Counted from the stretch's first letter, positions 53,350 to 62,118 are shown. The stretch is DNA of 64,000 nt from Cribrihabitans marinus (GCF_900109035.1 NZ_FNYD01000003.1:310001-374000); one strand, 5' to 3'. The notes: generated by a model from the letters alone, not told the origin. Made by a program: numbers and translations.

Positions 53350-55395
53350 CTATCCGCGCCGCCGGCGCCGGCGCCCGCCGGACGCCCCGCCTTCGCCGCC
53401 GGTGTTGAACGAGACCTGGGGCAGGGTCACCACCTTGGCCAGTTCCGGAAACCCGTCGGTCTTGTGCGGGATCGCGTTGGCGGCCACGAAATGCTCCTGG
53501 AATTTCGGCTCGATCGCGGTTTCGACCTTGGTGATCTTGCGCACGGTCTGTTCGATCTCGGCCCGGGCGCCGATATTGCTCAGCGCGATGCGCGCGCCGG
53601 TGCCGGCGGCGTTGCCCGCGCTCATCACCTTGTCGAGCGGCGCGTCGGGGATCATGCCCAGCACCATCGCGTGCTTGGTCGAGATATGCGCCCCGAACGC
53701 GCCCGCCAGCACCACGCGGTCCACTCGGTCGACCCCCATCTCGTCCATCAGCAGCCGGGCGCCGGCATAGAGCGCCGATTTCGCCAGCTGGATCGCGCGG
53801 ATGTCGCCCTGGGTCACGCTGATGCGCGGCCCGCCCTCGGCGCTCGCATCGTGGATCAGATAGGAATGGGTGCGCCCCTCGGGGACGCAGCGCGTGGTTC
53901 CGGTCTGCTCGGCCGATCCGATCAGGCCGCTGTCGTCCAGCAGCCCGGCCATGCGCATCTCGGCCACGGCCTCGATGATGCCCGAGCCGCAGATGCCGGT
54001 GATCCCGGTGGCGGCGATCTCGGCGTCGAACCCGTCCTCGTCGGACCACAGATCGCAGCCGATCACGCGGAACCGAGGCTCGCGCGTCTCGGTGTCGATT
54101 TCCACGCGCTCGATAGCGCCGGGTGCGGCGCGCTGCCCGGAACTGATCTGCGCACCCTCGAAGGCCGGTCCGGTGGGCGAGGAACAGGCCAGCACGCGGC
54201 TGGTATTGCCCAGCAGGATCTCGGCATTGGTGCCGACATCCACGATCAGCACCAGGTCCTCTGACTTGCCGGGCTGCTCGCTCAGGGCTACCGCGGCGCA
54301 GTCGGCGCCGACATGGCCGGCGATGCAGGGCAGGATATAGACCTGCGCGCGCGGGTTCATCTCGGTCAGGTCCATCTCGCGCGCCGGTAGGGACAGGCTT
54401 TCGGACGTGGCCAGGGCAAAGGGCGCCTGGCCCAGCTCGACCGGGTCCAGGCCCAGCAGCAGGTGGTGCATGACCGGGTTGCAGACGAACACTGTCTCGA
54501 AGATCTGGTCGGTGGAGATCCCGGCCTCGTCGGCGATGGACCGGCACAGCCCGTTGATCGCCTCGCGCACCGCGGCGGTCATCTCGCGGTCGCCGCCGGG
54601 GTTCATCATGGCATAGCTGACCCGGCTCATCAGATCCTCGCCGAACCGGATCTGCGGGTTCATCACGCCGGACGAGACCGTCACGTCGCCATTGCGCAGG
54701 TCGCACAGATGCGCCGCGATGGTGGTCGAACCGAGGTCGATGGCCAGCCCATAGATCCTGTCCTCGTGAAACCCGGGCCAGATGTCGAGGATCCGGTGCG
54801 CGCCGCGCTCATGGGTGCGGTGCAGCGCGACGGTGACCTTCCAGCCGCCCTTGCGCAGCACCGGTTGCAGCTTGGACAAGAGCGACAGGTCGGCCGTGAC
54901 CGCGTCGATCTCCCATTGCTCGCGCAGCGCCCGGCTCAGCCGTTCCAGATCGCCGGTGGGCTCGTGCATGTCGGGCTCGGCGACCTCGACATAGAAAAGA
55001 TGCGTGGCCGGATCCATCGTGAGCGTGCGCACCGTCGCCGCCTTGCGCACCACCTGCCGGTGCACCTGGCTTTCGGGCGGCACGTCGATCACCACGTCGC
55101 CCTGCACCGTGGCCTGGCAACCCAACCGCCGCCCCGGTTTTAGCCCGCGCTTGTCGTCATAGCGCTGCTCGACTTTGTTCCATTCGCTCAGCGCGCCGTC
55201 GCGCACCGTGACGCCATGTTTCGAGAACTCGCCATAGGCCGGCGTGATTTGGCATTTCGAGCAGATCCCCCGCCCGCCGCAGACCGAGTCGAGATCGACC
55301 CCCAGTTGCCGCGCCGCGGTCAGGACCGGCGTGCCCACGGGAAACCGGCCGCGTTTGCCCGACGGGGTGAAGACGACAAGGGGGTCGCTGCTCAT
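53350..55395 (-). CDS. 2Fe-2S ferredoxin plus ASKHA-domain protein (RamA-like corrinoid activator, DUF4445)
   Basis: A 681-residue protein. An N-terminal plant-type 2Fe-2S domain carries Cys39, Cys45, Cys48 and Cys93. A linker domain follows, then an ASKHA ATPase-like domain (about 220-630) starting with Y-G-L-A-I-D-L-G-S-T-T and containing D-V-G-T-N-A-E-I and A-G-A-F-G-A-H. The C-terminus ends in an unusual run of Gly and six Arg. Such proteins reactivate oxidised corrinoid methyltransferases by ATP-dependent reduction. No corrinoid protein or methyltransferase is next to it. ATG 55395 fits the conserved start; 55407 is also possible. Confidence 0.85.
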   Translation of the reverse strand: MSSDPLVVFTPSGKRGRFPVGTPVLTAARQLGVDLDSVCGGRGICSKCQITPAYGEFSKHGVTVRDGALSEWNKVEQRYDDKRGLKPGRRLGCQATVQGDVVIDVPPESQVHRQVVRKAATVRTLTMDPATHLFYVEVAEPDMHEPTGDLERLSRALREQWEIDAVTADLSLLSKLQPVLRKGGWKVTVALHRTHERGAHRILDIWPGFHEDRIYGLAIDLGSTTIAAHLCDLRNGDVTVSSGVMNPQIRFGEDLMSRVSYAMMNPGGDREMTAAVREAINGLCRSIADEAGISTDQIFETVFVCNPVMHHLLLGLDPVELGQAPFALATSESLSLPAREMDLTEMNPRAQVYILPCIAGHVGADCAAVALSEQPGKSEDLVLIVDVGTNAEILLGNTSRVLACSSPTGPAFEGAQISSGQRAAPGAIERVEIDTETREPRFRVIGCDLWSDEDGFDAEIAATGITGICGSGIIEAVAEMRMAGLLDDSGLIGSAEQTGTTRCVPEGRTHSYLIHDASAEGGPRISVTQGDIRAIQLAKSALYAGARLLMDEMGVDRVDRVVLAGAFGAHISTKHAMVLGMIPDAPLDKVMSAGNAAGTGARIALSNIGARAEIEQTVRKITKVETAIEPKFQEHFVAANAIPHKTDGFPELAKVVTLPQVSFNTGGEGGASGGRRRRRRG

Positions 55396-55442
55396 GGGAT
55401 CATCCATCCTGCGCTGGTATTCGCATCTGGCGCCGACTATAG

Positions 55443-57092
<1,650 letters not shown>

Positions 57093-57105
57093 GCTATAAA
57101 AATAA

Positions 57106-57140
57106 GGCGCTTCTGGGTTTTCCCTGGAGCGCCATTTTTT
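57106..57140 (+). terminator. Intrinsic terminator of guaB
   Basis: GGCGCTTCTGGG, loop TTTT, CCCTGGAGCGCC form a 12-bp stem (one wobble, one mismatch) followed directly by ATTTTTT. It is 13 bases after the guaB stop. The AT-richer element begins right after it. Confidence 0.93.
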
Positions 57141-57177
57141 CCAAATGTCAGGGATTATCAGGAAGTATCGTCTGGTT

Positions 57178-57217
57178 TAGATGCAATGTAGATGCATGGA
57201 CTTATGTGTTAGATGCA
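57178..57217. repeat. Three direct TAGATGCA repeats at the chromosome-element junction
   Basis: TAGATGCA occurs at 57178-57185, 57189-57196 and 57210-57217, with start-to-start spacings of 11 and 21 bp, i.e. one and two helical turns. They lie 38 bp after the guaB terminator and run into the 3' end of a small element gene. Arm-type integrase sites or excisionase sites near an attachment junction look like this. Confidence 0.7.
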
Positions 57218-57351
57218 GTCTTCAGCGCCGGATTCCTCGGATCAATCCGACGTAATCGCCAGACTGCGAGGCGCAGAAAAATTCCTGGTCGGCGAGTGCG
57301 ATTGTATTTGTGAGCGGCTGCCACCAGGCTGCCGTATGTGTTGCGTGTCAT
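57202..57351 (-). CDS. Small basic phage-type protein, 49 aa
   Basis: M-T-R-N-T-Y-G-S-L-V-A-A-A-H starts a 49-residue protein rich in Arg and Lys (R-T-R-R, W-R-L-R-R). The ATG at 57351 is preceded by a perfect AGGAGG at 5-base spacing, the best ribosome-binding site of the element, and a promoter-like motif lies just upstream. The longer open frame that reaches 57594 has no start signal. The size, charge and position beside the junction would suit an excisionase or DNA-binding factor, but no family is recognised. Confidence 0.65.
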   Translation of the reverse strand: MTRNTYGSLVAAAHKYNRTRRPGIFLRLAVWRLRRIDPRNPALKTASNT

Positions 57352-57364
57352 GTCAGCCTCCTTT

Positions 57365-57382
57365 TGCTGAATGGAATTAGTC
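57365..57382 (-). promoter_or_regulatory. Element promoter motif, copy 1
   Basis: The plus strand reads TGCTGAATGGAATTAGTC; on the minus strand this gives a -10-like ACTAAT with a T-rich -35 region 16-17 bases upstream, about 18 bases before the small gene's ribosome-binding region. Nearly the same sequence lies before the Acb2-like gene at 62003-62021. Confidence 0.5.
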
Positions 57383-57719
57383 CCGGTCCAGGTTGCAGAA
57401 AAATCCTGATCAGATGAGCGAGATCGGTGCCAGGGACACATCTCCTTCCTGAGAGCGGCTCTGCTTGCATCCGCCACTGAGACCCCATCAGGGGCCTGGC
57501 CTGGCAGTCTCCAGGACACGACCCGCGGACAGCCAGGGCCCGGAAGGGAACCGCGGAGTGCCACCCACGGGGTCAGCGAGAGCGATGAGGGCAACTGGAT
57601 TCAACTGCGGCACGCTTCAGCGATGACCGCTTGCTCACAGTGCGCTGGGGTCGTTCCGATCGTCTAAGATCAAGTCGGTTCATTTGACTGCAAAGTGGGG
57701 CCTTTATAGACGAGAAGGC
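57383..57719. other. Non-coding stretch of about 340 bp in the element
   Basis: No supportable gene on either strand: open frames here lack ribosome-binding sites and element-like composition. It is more GC-rich than the element genes and has short local inverted repeats but nothing recognisable as a tRNA, riboswitch or known small RNA. It could hold the control region of the junction-proximal gene. Confidence 0.4.
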
Positions 57720-57773
57720 AGATCGGGTCCGATCCGATCTCATACAAGAGGGCGGGTCTCCGGATCCGCCCTC
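57720..57773 (-). terminator. Two adjacent hairpins downstream of the 89-residue protein gene
   Basis: AGATCGG-N7-CCGATCT at 57720-57740 and GAGGGCGG-N10-CCGCCCTC at 57748-57773 follow the stop of the minus-strand gene by 12 bases. The second has extra pairing within its loop and is very stable. Together they should end the leftward transcript before the junction, though the T runs are poor. Confidence 0.65.
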
Positions 57774-57784
57774 GGCAATTCAAT

Positions 57785-58054
57785 TCAATGCTTCCGTTCA
57801 CTCAGCATTCCCAGCAAATCAGCCTCATCTGCGGCCTCCGCGTCTGCATCCCCATGCGCTTCATCCCAAGCCGCCGCCTTGGCTTCCAGCAGCTTGAACA
57901 CCTCACTACTCAGCAACACATAGTCAGCCCCATTCTCGCGCTCTACATGCACTGCACTCAGCGCCAGGGGGCTCTTCTCAAGCGGACCTGCAAAGACATC
58001 AACAGCCGCGCTCAATTGCTTGAACGCGGCCTCAAATTCATCATCATCTGACAT
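57785..58054 (-). CDS. Small acidic protein, 89 aa, unknown
   Basis: An 89-residue acidic protein starting M-S-D-D-D-E-F-E-A-A-F-K and containing a long helical, Ala/Glu/Asp-rich C-terminal half (L-E-A-K-A-A-A-W-D-E-A-H-G). No motif is recognised. It is flanked by hairpins on both sides, so it is probably its own transcript or the end of one. GGATATTCC before the ATG gives a weak ribosome-binding site. Confidence 0.6.
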   Translation of the reverse strand: MSDDDEFEAAFKQLSAAVDVFAGPLEKSPLALSAVHVERENGADYVLLSSEVFKLLEAKAAAWDEAHGDADAEAADEADLLGMLSERKH

Positions 58055-58070
58055 GGAATATCCTCACAAT

Positions 58071-58102
58071 TTTGACGGCTCTCATATCGAAGAGCCGTCA
58101 AA
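58071..58102. terminator. 12-bp perfect stem between two element genes
   Basis: TTTGACGGCTCT (58071-58082) and AGAGCCGTCAAA (58091-58102) with an 8-base loop, 10 bases after the stop of the 197-residue protein gene. On the minus strand a short AT-rich run follows. Likely intrinsic terminator. Confidence 0.75.
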
Positions 58103-58112
58103 TTTGCGAGGG

Positions 58113-58706
58113 TCATCTCACCCGCTGTTTTTGACGCGCCGTTTTAACCGGCGCCATCGCTCGCCCCATCTGCACGTCTTCTCGGTCGCGCTCGGCGTGA
58201 GACAGCATAATACCGCGCTGTATCTGCTTATCTACAAAAGCGGTCACGCCTTCATCTCTCAGCTCTCTCGCTGCTGACCTGAAATTCTCCGGAACACCTT
58301 TCGCGATTTCAATTCGATCATGCGCAGACAGCAGGCCACCTTTCATGTCGTTGCCCGTCATGAGCTTCCAGCCGTCCAGAAATTGTTTGGAGCGCAACTG
58401 AGCGGTCTTAATCTGCTCCGGCGTCGGCGTGTCATCGAAGCGCGCTGCGAGTTCTTGTCGAGCATACGCGTTATAGCCCCTCGTCAGCGCAGTCGGCCAA
58501 TATGCATCTCGATCTCGGTCTGAGTAGCTATAGAAGCCACCACGATTGTAGAGATCATCGCGCGCATATGCGTAGACTGCTTCGCCGAATGTGCTTTTGA
58601 AAGTAGCGCCCGGAAGCTCCGCGAGCCGCTCAATTTCAACTTCACGCCATCCTTTTTCCGGATATTTTGCGTCAATTATTTCATCGGATTCGTATTGTAT
58701 TGTCAT
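58113..58706 (-). CDS. Hypothetical phage-type protein, 197 aa
   Basis: A 197-residue soluble protein without a recognised domain. It has an aromatic-rich middle (A-Y-A-R-D-D-L-Y-N-R-G-G-F-Y-S-Y-S-D-R-D-R-D-A-Y-W in pieces around residues 46-70), a predicted helical second half and a basic C-terminus (K-T-A-R-Q-K-Q-R). ACGGAG precedes the ATG by 7 bases. It ends at a strong terminator hairpin. Nothing indicates integrase or structural function. Confidence 0.65.
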   Translation of the reverse strand: MTIQYESDEIIDAKYPEKGWREVEIERLAELPGATFKSTFGEAVYAYARDDLYNRGGFYSYSDRDRDAYWPTALTRGYNAYARQELAARFDDTPTPEQIKTAQLRSKQFLDGWKLMTGNDMKGGLLSAHDRIEIAKGVPENFRSAARELRDEGVTAFVDKQIQRGIMLSHAERDREDVQMGRAMAPVKTARQKQRVR

Positions 58707-58762
58707 GTGTAGTCTCCGTTACCGCCCGGCGGGGAGGCGGAGATTTGTGTGAATGATGTTGA

Positions 58763-58990
58763 TTACCAGATGTCGCCGTTCAGCTTGGCTGTCTTTAACC
58801 GTTTCTTCTCAAGCAAGTTTTCGACATGAGACTGAAATCTACTCAAGAGCAATTCTGTTTCTGAAAGCTCAGTTTCATCCATCTGTGATAATTCGAAGTA
58901 GTTTGCTTCTTTACGAACAAAGTCGCAGCCCTCACGGGTGTAGTCCTGGTCATCGCAAAGATGTAGCTTGAAGATTGTTTTTTGCGTCAT
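58763..58990 (-). CDS. Small hypothetical protein, 75 aa
   Basis: A 75-residue protein beginning M-T-Q-K-T-I-F-K-L-H-L-C-D-D-Q-D-Y and ending in a charged helix (R-F-Q-S-H-V-E-N-L-L-E-K-K-R-L-K). Among several in-frame Met codons the one at 58990 is chosen because GGAGAAG stands just upstream; starts at 59002, 59014 and 59065 would include that site. Its function is unknown. It lies between the restriction-modification pair and the 197-residue protein. Confidence 0.55.
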   Translation of the reverse strand: MTQKTIFKLHLCDDQDYTREGCDFVRKEANYFELSQMDETELSETELLLSRFQSHVENLLEKKRLKTAKLNGDIW

Positions 58991-59111
58991 TTTCTTCTCC
59001 ATTTCTGTGTGCATCGGGCACTGTGTGCCGCTCCGATACAGAGGAAATAGAGAGGGGATTCCCATTTCAAAAAGAAATCAGGAAATTTTTGATATTCGAC
59101 TGAATAATTCT

Positions 59112-59969
59112 CTACGATCGTCGAATAGGTGTTGGGTCAGTTGTTTTTTGCACGACACCATTCCTGCGAATTGTTGTTGTTCTGACTGTTTCGATACCGC
59201 GATGTGCGACCTCAATGCCGACGCTATTAATTTCAGCATCTTCACCCCCAAAGCAACGATGCATAGCATCCAGGATACCCACGTCGCCGAGTGTGTTGAC
59301 GCGGGGATTGGGGTTATTGCGAACGCTGGGCACGGTGCCAGGGAAAAGATAGATGCAGGGTGGGGGCAGTCGATAAGGACCGATATCCGTTAAGCGATCC
59401 TCAGCACCGCGCAGCTTGGGGCAGGGTCTTGCGGTTGTTCCGCAAATCCAATCCCAGACAACCAGGCCGTCGATGCGCTGGTTCCGGTCGATCATCTCCG
59501 CGCTGAGCCGAGTATGGATACCCGACCAGACGTTGTGCCTGGGGTCGGCGCCTGGATTGCTACACACACTCCATACAATGAACTCATCCGCGTGCGGAGG
59601 CCGTTCGAAGATGTTTGTGTTGTTGCCATCGAGACACCCCTTCAACTCGATGATAGCAGTCCGACCGTTATTCAGTTCGACAAAGTAGTCATGGCGATTG
59701 GCTTCACCCGCAGAACCCCAGTCAGCAATGTATCCGCCGTCTTGCATATGCGCCAAAACCAAAGCTACAAAATCGCGCTTCTCTCGCATTGATGCCGAAA
59801 ACTGACCGCGAATGCGCTCAATCGTCCCGCGAAATAAACCGGACTGGTAAAAGTCCTGTTCATCAAGCCCGTGCTCACCAAGTTTATGAGCCTCAGTTTT
59901 CAGAACCTCAGCAAACTCAAGTATTTTCTGTCTTAATTCGGCGTTCTTTTCGCAGGGTATTTCGCTCAC
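59112..59969 (-). CDS. Candidate type II restriction endonuclease (PD-(D/E)XK fold) paired with a C5 methyltransferase
   Basis: A 285-residue protein, not similar to any enzyme I can name. Two features suggest a nuclease. It is coupled by ATGA overlap (59966-59969) to a C5-cytosine methyltransferase, the classic R-M layout. A PD-(D/E)XK-like active site is seen: Asp94 in H-D-Y-F-V-E-L, then after a G-R hairpin Glu108-x-Lys110 in A-I-I-E-L-K-G-C, with strands placed as expected. The N-terminal 80 residues are helical. Cleavage specificity is unknown. An alternative is a methyltransferase-associated accessory protein. Confidence 0.62.
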   Translation of the reverse strand: MSEIPCEKNAELRQKILEFAEVLKTEAHKLGEHGLDEQDFYQSGLFRGTIERIRGQFSASMREKRDFVALVLAHMQDGGYIADWGSAGEANRHDYFVELNNGRTAIIELKGCLDGNNTNIFERPPHADEFIVWSVCSNPGADPRHNVWSGIHTRLSAEMIDRNQRIDGLVVWDWICGTTARPCPKLRGAEDRLTDIGPYRLPPPCIYLFPGTVPSVRNNPNPRVNTLGDVGILDAMHRCFGGEDAEINSVGIEVAHRGIETVRTTTIRRNGVVQKTTDPTPIRRS

Positions 59970-61114
59970 ACTACTTCTCGACTTACAGTTGTTTCATGAG
60001 CAAGTAGTAGGGGTTGCAATACATGTTTGGCAATATGTCGAACAACCGGAACCGCAACTCCGTCTCCGGTAAGATGATATGCTTCATTGTAGCGATCTGG
60101 CAGCTCATATGAATCGGGCAGGCCCATCAGCCTTGCGGTTTCCCTCGTCGATATCAGCCTGGAGCGGATTTTCTCCCCTTCAATCACCATGATCAATTGT
60201 CGAGAGGATCCACCTGCAGGCGTCCGGAGACACCCGGCGATATCGTCGAACCGGATCTCGGCGCGCTGAACCTTGATACCGTGTTCGTGCCTTGTCCGCT
60301 TGTAGATCGTGCCAACCATGCGCTTCCTTGCAGCCTTCGCGGTCTCGACCTTGGCCAGGTTAACTTCCGACATCATACTCAAGAGTGTCGTGGTCTCTGC
60401 CTTCGTATGCCACTTGCATGATGCCGGATTCTCTTCGATGAGATCTCCAAAGCTTTGTTCACGCTTAGGGGGTTTCGGCATGCGCCACCAGATCCAACCC
60501 TCTTGAAGAACGTCAGGCAGGCGCTTGTAGGCATTCTTGAGACCTGTTGTGTGCCATGGTGCTAACGGTTCCTCAGAAGTCTGCACAGGAGGTGTCGAAA
60601 TATCAGATCTGACGCCAATCACGAAGAGTCGCGGGCGGGATTGTGGGACGAATAGGGATGCATCAACAACCATAGCACCGTAGTTGTAGCCCAAATTCTT
60701 CAAGGCCTCGCAGATAGCAGCGAAATCCTTTCCGCTGTGCGATGTCAGTGTTCCCAGGACGTTCTCAAGGGCAATAATAGCAGGTGCTCGACCTTCATCT
60801 CTGAGCGACTGGATGTGGGAAATAAAGGGCCAGAAAGTTCCTGAGCGATCGCCGCGGAGGCCTGCGCCACCACCTGCCAAGGAAAGATCTTGGCAAGGAA
60901 AGGAGCCCCATACCAGATCAGGCTTACCCGGCATGTCTTCAGGTCCGATGTTGCGAATATCATCTACCACGAGATGATCATCACCCCAGTTTTTACCGTA
61001 TGTCAGACCCTTTTTGCGGTCGAAATCGTTAGCAAGAAGACACTTCCAGCCGGATCCAAGCCCGGCACGAGCCATCCCGCCGCCTGCAAAGAATTCGTAG
61101 AATGTTCTTGACAC
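59966..61114 (-). CDS. DNA (cytosine-5)-methyltransferase
   Basis: A 382-residue C5 methyltransferase. Motif I is F-F-A-G-G-G-M-A (residues 8-15), motif IV S-F-P-C-Q-D with catalytic Cys74, motif VI E-N-V (117-119), and motif VIII Q-S-R-P-R-L-F-V-I-G (158-167). The variable target-recognition part covers about 190-300, and motifs IX-X follow (S-T-R-E-T-A-R-L-M-G; G-D-G-V-A-V-P-V). The start is GTG at 61114, with GGAGG 6 bases upstream; an in-frame ATG at 61159 lies before that site. It would protect phage or element DNA from the partner enzyme, or from host restriction. The target sequence cannot be read from the protein. Confidence 0.9.
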   Translation of the reverse strand: MSRTFYEFFAGGGMARAGLGSGWKCLLANDFDRKKGLTYGKNWGDDHLVVDDIRNIGPEDMPGKPDLVWGSFPCQDLSLAGGGAGLRGDRSGTFWPFISHIQSLRDEGRAPAIIALENVLGTLTSHSGKDFAAICEALKNLGYNYGAMVVDASLFVPQSRPRLFVIGVRSDISTPPVQTSEEPLAPWHTTGLKNAYKRLPDVLQEGWIWWRMPKPPKREQSFGDLIEENPASCKWHTKAETTTLLSMMSEVNLAKVETAKAARKRMVGTIYKRTRHEHGIKVQRAEIRFDDIAGCLRTPAGGSSRQLIMVIEGEKIRSRLISTRETARLMGLPDSYELPDRYNEAYHLTGDGVAVPVVRHIAKHVLQPLLLAHETTVSREVV

Positions 61115-61137
61115 GTTCCGCCTCCAGTTTTCTTCGA

Positions 61138-61166
61138 TGTAGACCAGAAGAGGTGCCAAGTATCAA
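61138..61166 (-). promoter_or_regulatory. Putative sigma-70 promoter of the restriction-modification genes
   Basis: On the minus strand TTGATA (plus 61161-61166) and TCTACA (plus 61138-61143) are separated by 17 bases, and the -10 is about 24 bases before the GTG start. The -35 is good, the -10 moderate. Confidence 0.4.
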
Positions 61167-61220
61167 GTTTTCATTGACAGGATATTGAGAAAAGTGCAGC
61201 GCAGCACCCCAGAATTGGTA

Positions 61221-61244
61221 AGACCCAGGCTTTCACCTGGGTCT
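61221..61244 (-). terminator. Terminator hairpin after ssb
   Basis: AGACCCAGG (61221-61229) and CCTGGGTCT (61236-61244) form a perfect 9-bp stem with a 6-base loop in the 219-bp gap between ssb and the methyltransferase gene. The gap thus holds both the terminator of the recombination operon and the promoter of the R-M pair. Confidence 0.65.
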
Positions 61245-61333
61245 CATGCTCGTTCCAGTTCCGCATCGAAGAACCCGCGGTCAGAACTGGATTTTACGCG
61301 TCGAGCAAGCGCCACACCGCGGGTATTCTTGTA

Positions 61334-61699
61334 TTAAAAAGGCACCTCGTCATCGACTTGTCCGCCGGAACTGGTGGGTTGCTGACTGCCGCCCTGGACC
61401 TTTGGTCCAAGGTCGACTTCCCCAACCCGGACCTCAAGAGCGGTGCGGGTCTGACCATCCTTTTCATACTCGCGCTGGCTCAGCTCGCCTGAGATGGCAA
61501 CAAACTGGCCCTTGCTCAGCATTGGTGCCAGGGCCTCGGCGCGCTTGTTCCAGAGCGCGCAGGATAGCCAAAGCGTGCTCTTATGATTGCTGAACCCGAC
61601 GTCGGATGCGACGCGGAAATTGAGGACCTTGTTGTCGCCGACCTGACGAACGCCGTCGTGATCTGCTACTACGCGACCGGTGAATGTAAATGTGTTCAT
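61334..61699 (-). CDS. ssb: Single-stranded DNA-binding protein
   Basis: A 121-residue SSB. The OB-fold begins M-N-T-F-T-F-T-G-R-V with N-F-R-V-A-S-D, W-L-S-C-A-L-W-N-K-R-A-E and G-E-L-S-Q-R-E-Y-E, and the acidic tail D-D-E-V-P-F matches the protein-interaction tip of SSBs. It is shorter than the chromosomal type (about 170), as phage SSBs often are. The ATG at 61699 starts the OB fold; the longer frame to 61804 overlaps the upstream gene. It likely works with the RecE-like exonuclease in phage recombination. Confidence 0.9.
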   Translation of the reverse strand: MNTFTFTGRVVADHDGVRQVGDNKVLNFRVASDVGFSNHKSTLWLSCALWNKRAEALAPMLSKGQFVAISGELSQREYEKDGQTRTALEVRVGEVDLGPKVQGGSQQPTSSGGQVDDEVPF

Positions 61700-61718
61700 G
61701 CCTGTTTTCCTGTTGTTA

Positions 61719-61973
61719 TTATTGCGTGATGCCGCGAACAGCGCGCATGACAGCATCTTCGAGGTGCGTGCGCGCGAGAGCGAACTCGCGGGCCTTACCG
61801 CCATCGCCTTCGCAGTAGTGCTCCTGATAGAACGCGATCGCTTTCAGGAACTCGTCACCGAGATCCTTGATTTCGTCGATCGAGAACTTCTCCTGGTCGG
61901 AGAGCTTGCGATACGTTTTGCGGACACCGCTATTCTCGGTGCGCGCATCATCAGTGCTCTTGAAATCGTTCAT
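61719..61973 (-). CDS. acb2: Acb2/Tad1-like hairpin-domain protein, candidate anti-CBASS cyclic-nucleotide sponge
   Basis: An 84-residue helical protein. The sequence Y-R-K-L-S-D-Q-E-K-F-S-I-D-E-I-K (residues 21-36) followed by a second helix and F-A-L-A-R-T-H-L-E-D-A-V-M-R-A-V-R-G-I-T matches the pattern of the Acb2/Tad1 hairpin family: Y-R-x-L-x-x-x-E near the start, an I-K 15 residues after the Tyr, and A-R-T-x-L-x-x-A/G-x-M-x-x-x-R-A at the end. Acb2 proteins form hexamers that bind cyclic di- and trinucleotides and so shut down CBASS defence; Tyr and Lys residues with this spacing are reported to be important. The family call rests on recalled pattern, not a search. Confidence 0.65.
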   Translation of the reverse strand: MNDFKSTDDARTENSGVRKTYRKLSDQEKFSIDEIKDLGDEFLKAIAFYQEHYCEGDGGKAREFALARTHLEDAVMRAVRGITQ

Positions 61974-62002
61974 GCCCGTTTTCCTTTTTGGATGGTTTGT
62001 TC

Positions 62003-62021
62003 TGCTGGATTGGAATTAGTC
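62003..62021 (-). promoter_or_regulatory. Element promoter motif, copy 2, before the Acb2-like gene
   Basis: The plus strand reads TGCTGGATTGGAATTAGTC, almost identical to 57365-57382. On the minus strand it contains -10-like ACTAAT followed by TCCAATCCAGCA and lies 30-48 bases before the start codon. It probably drives the acb2-ssb transcript. Confidence 0.5.
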
Positions 62022-62080
62022 ACGTGACGTCGACACAAAAACGAATTCGAAATTTTTCTGAAAAATCTTTCAGGGCTCTG

Positions 62081-62105
62081 AAAAAGGGGCGGAAATGTCC
62101 GCCCC
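62081..62105 (-). terminator. Intrinsic terminator of the exonuclease operon
   Basis: GGGGCGG-AAATGT-CCGCCCC (62086-62105) is a perfect 7-bp stem; on the minus strand it is followed directly by TTTTT. It is 13 bases after the stop of the 208-residue gene, so exonuclease and sponge/ssb genes form separate transcripts. Confidence 0.88.
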
Positions 62106-62118
62106 TGGGATGCCGTGG

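Noticed and set aside
57383-57719. Possible structured RNA (GC-rich, several local repeats) at the left end of the element
   Set aside because: I could not fold it into a tRNA, tmRNA or any known riboswitch or small RNA; repeats are short and scattered.
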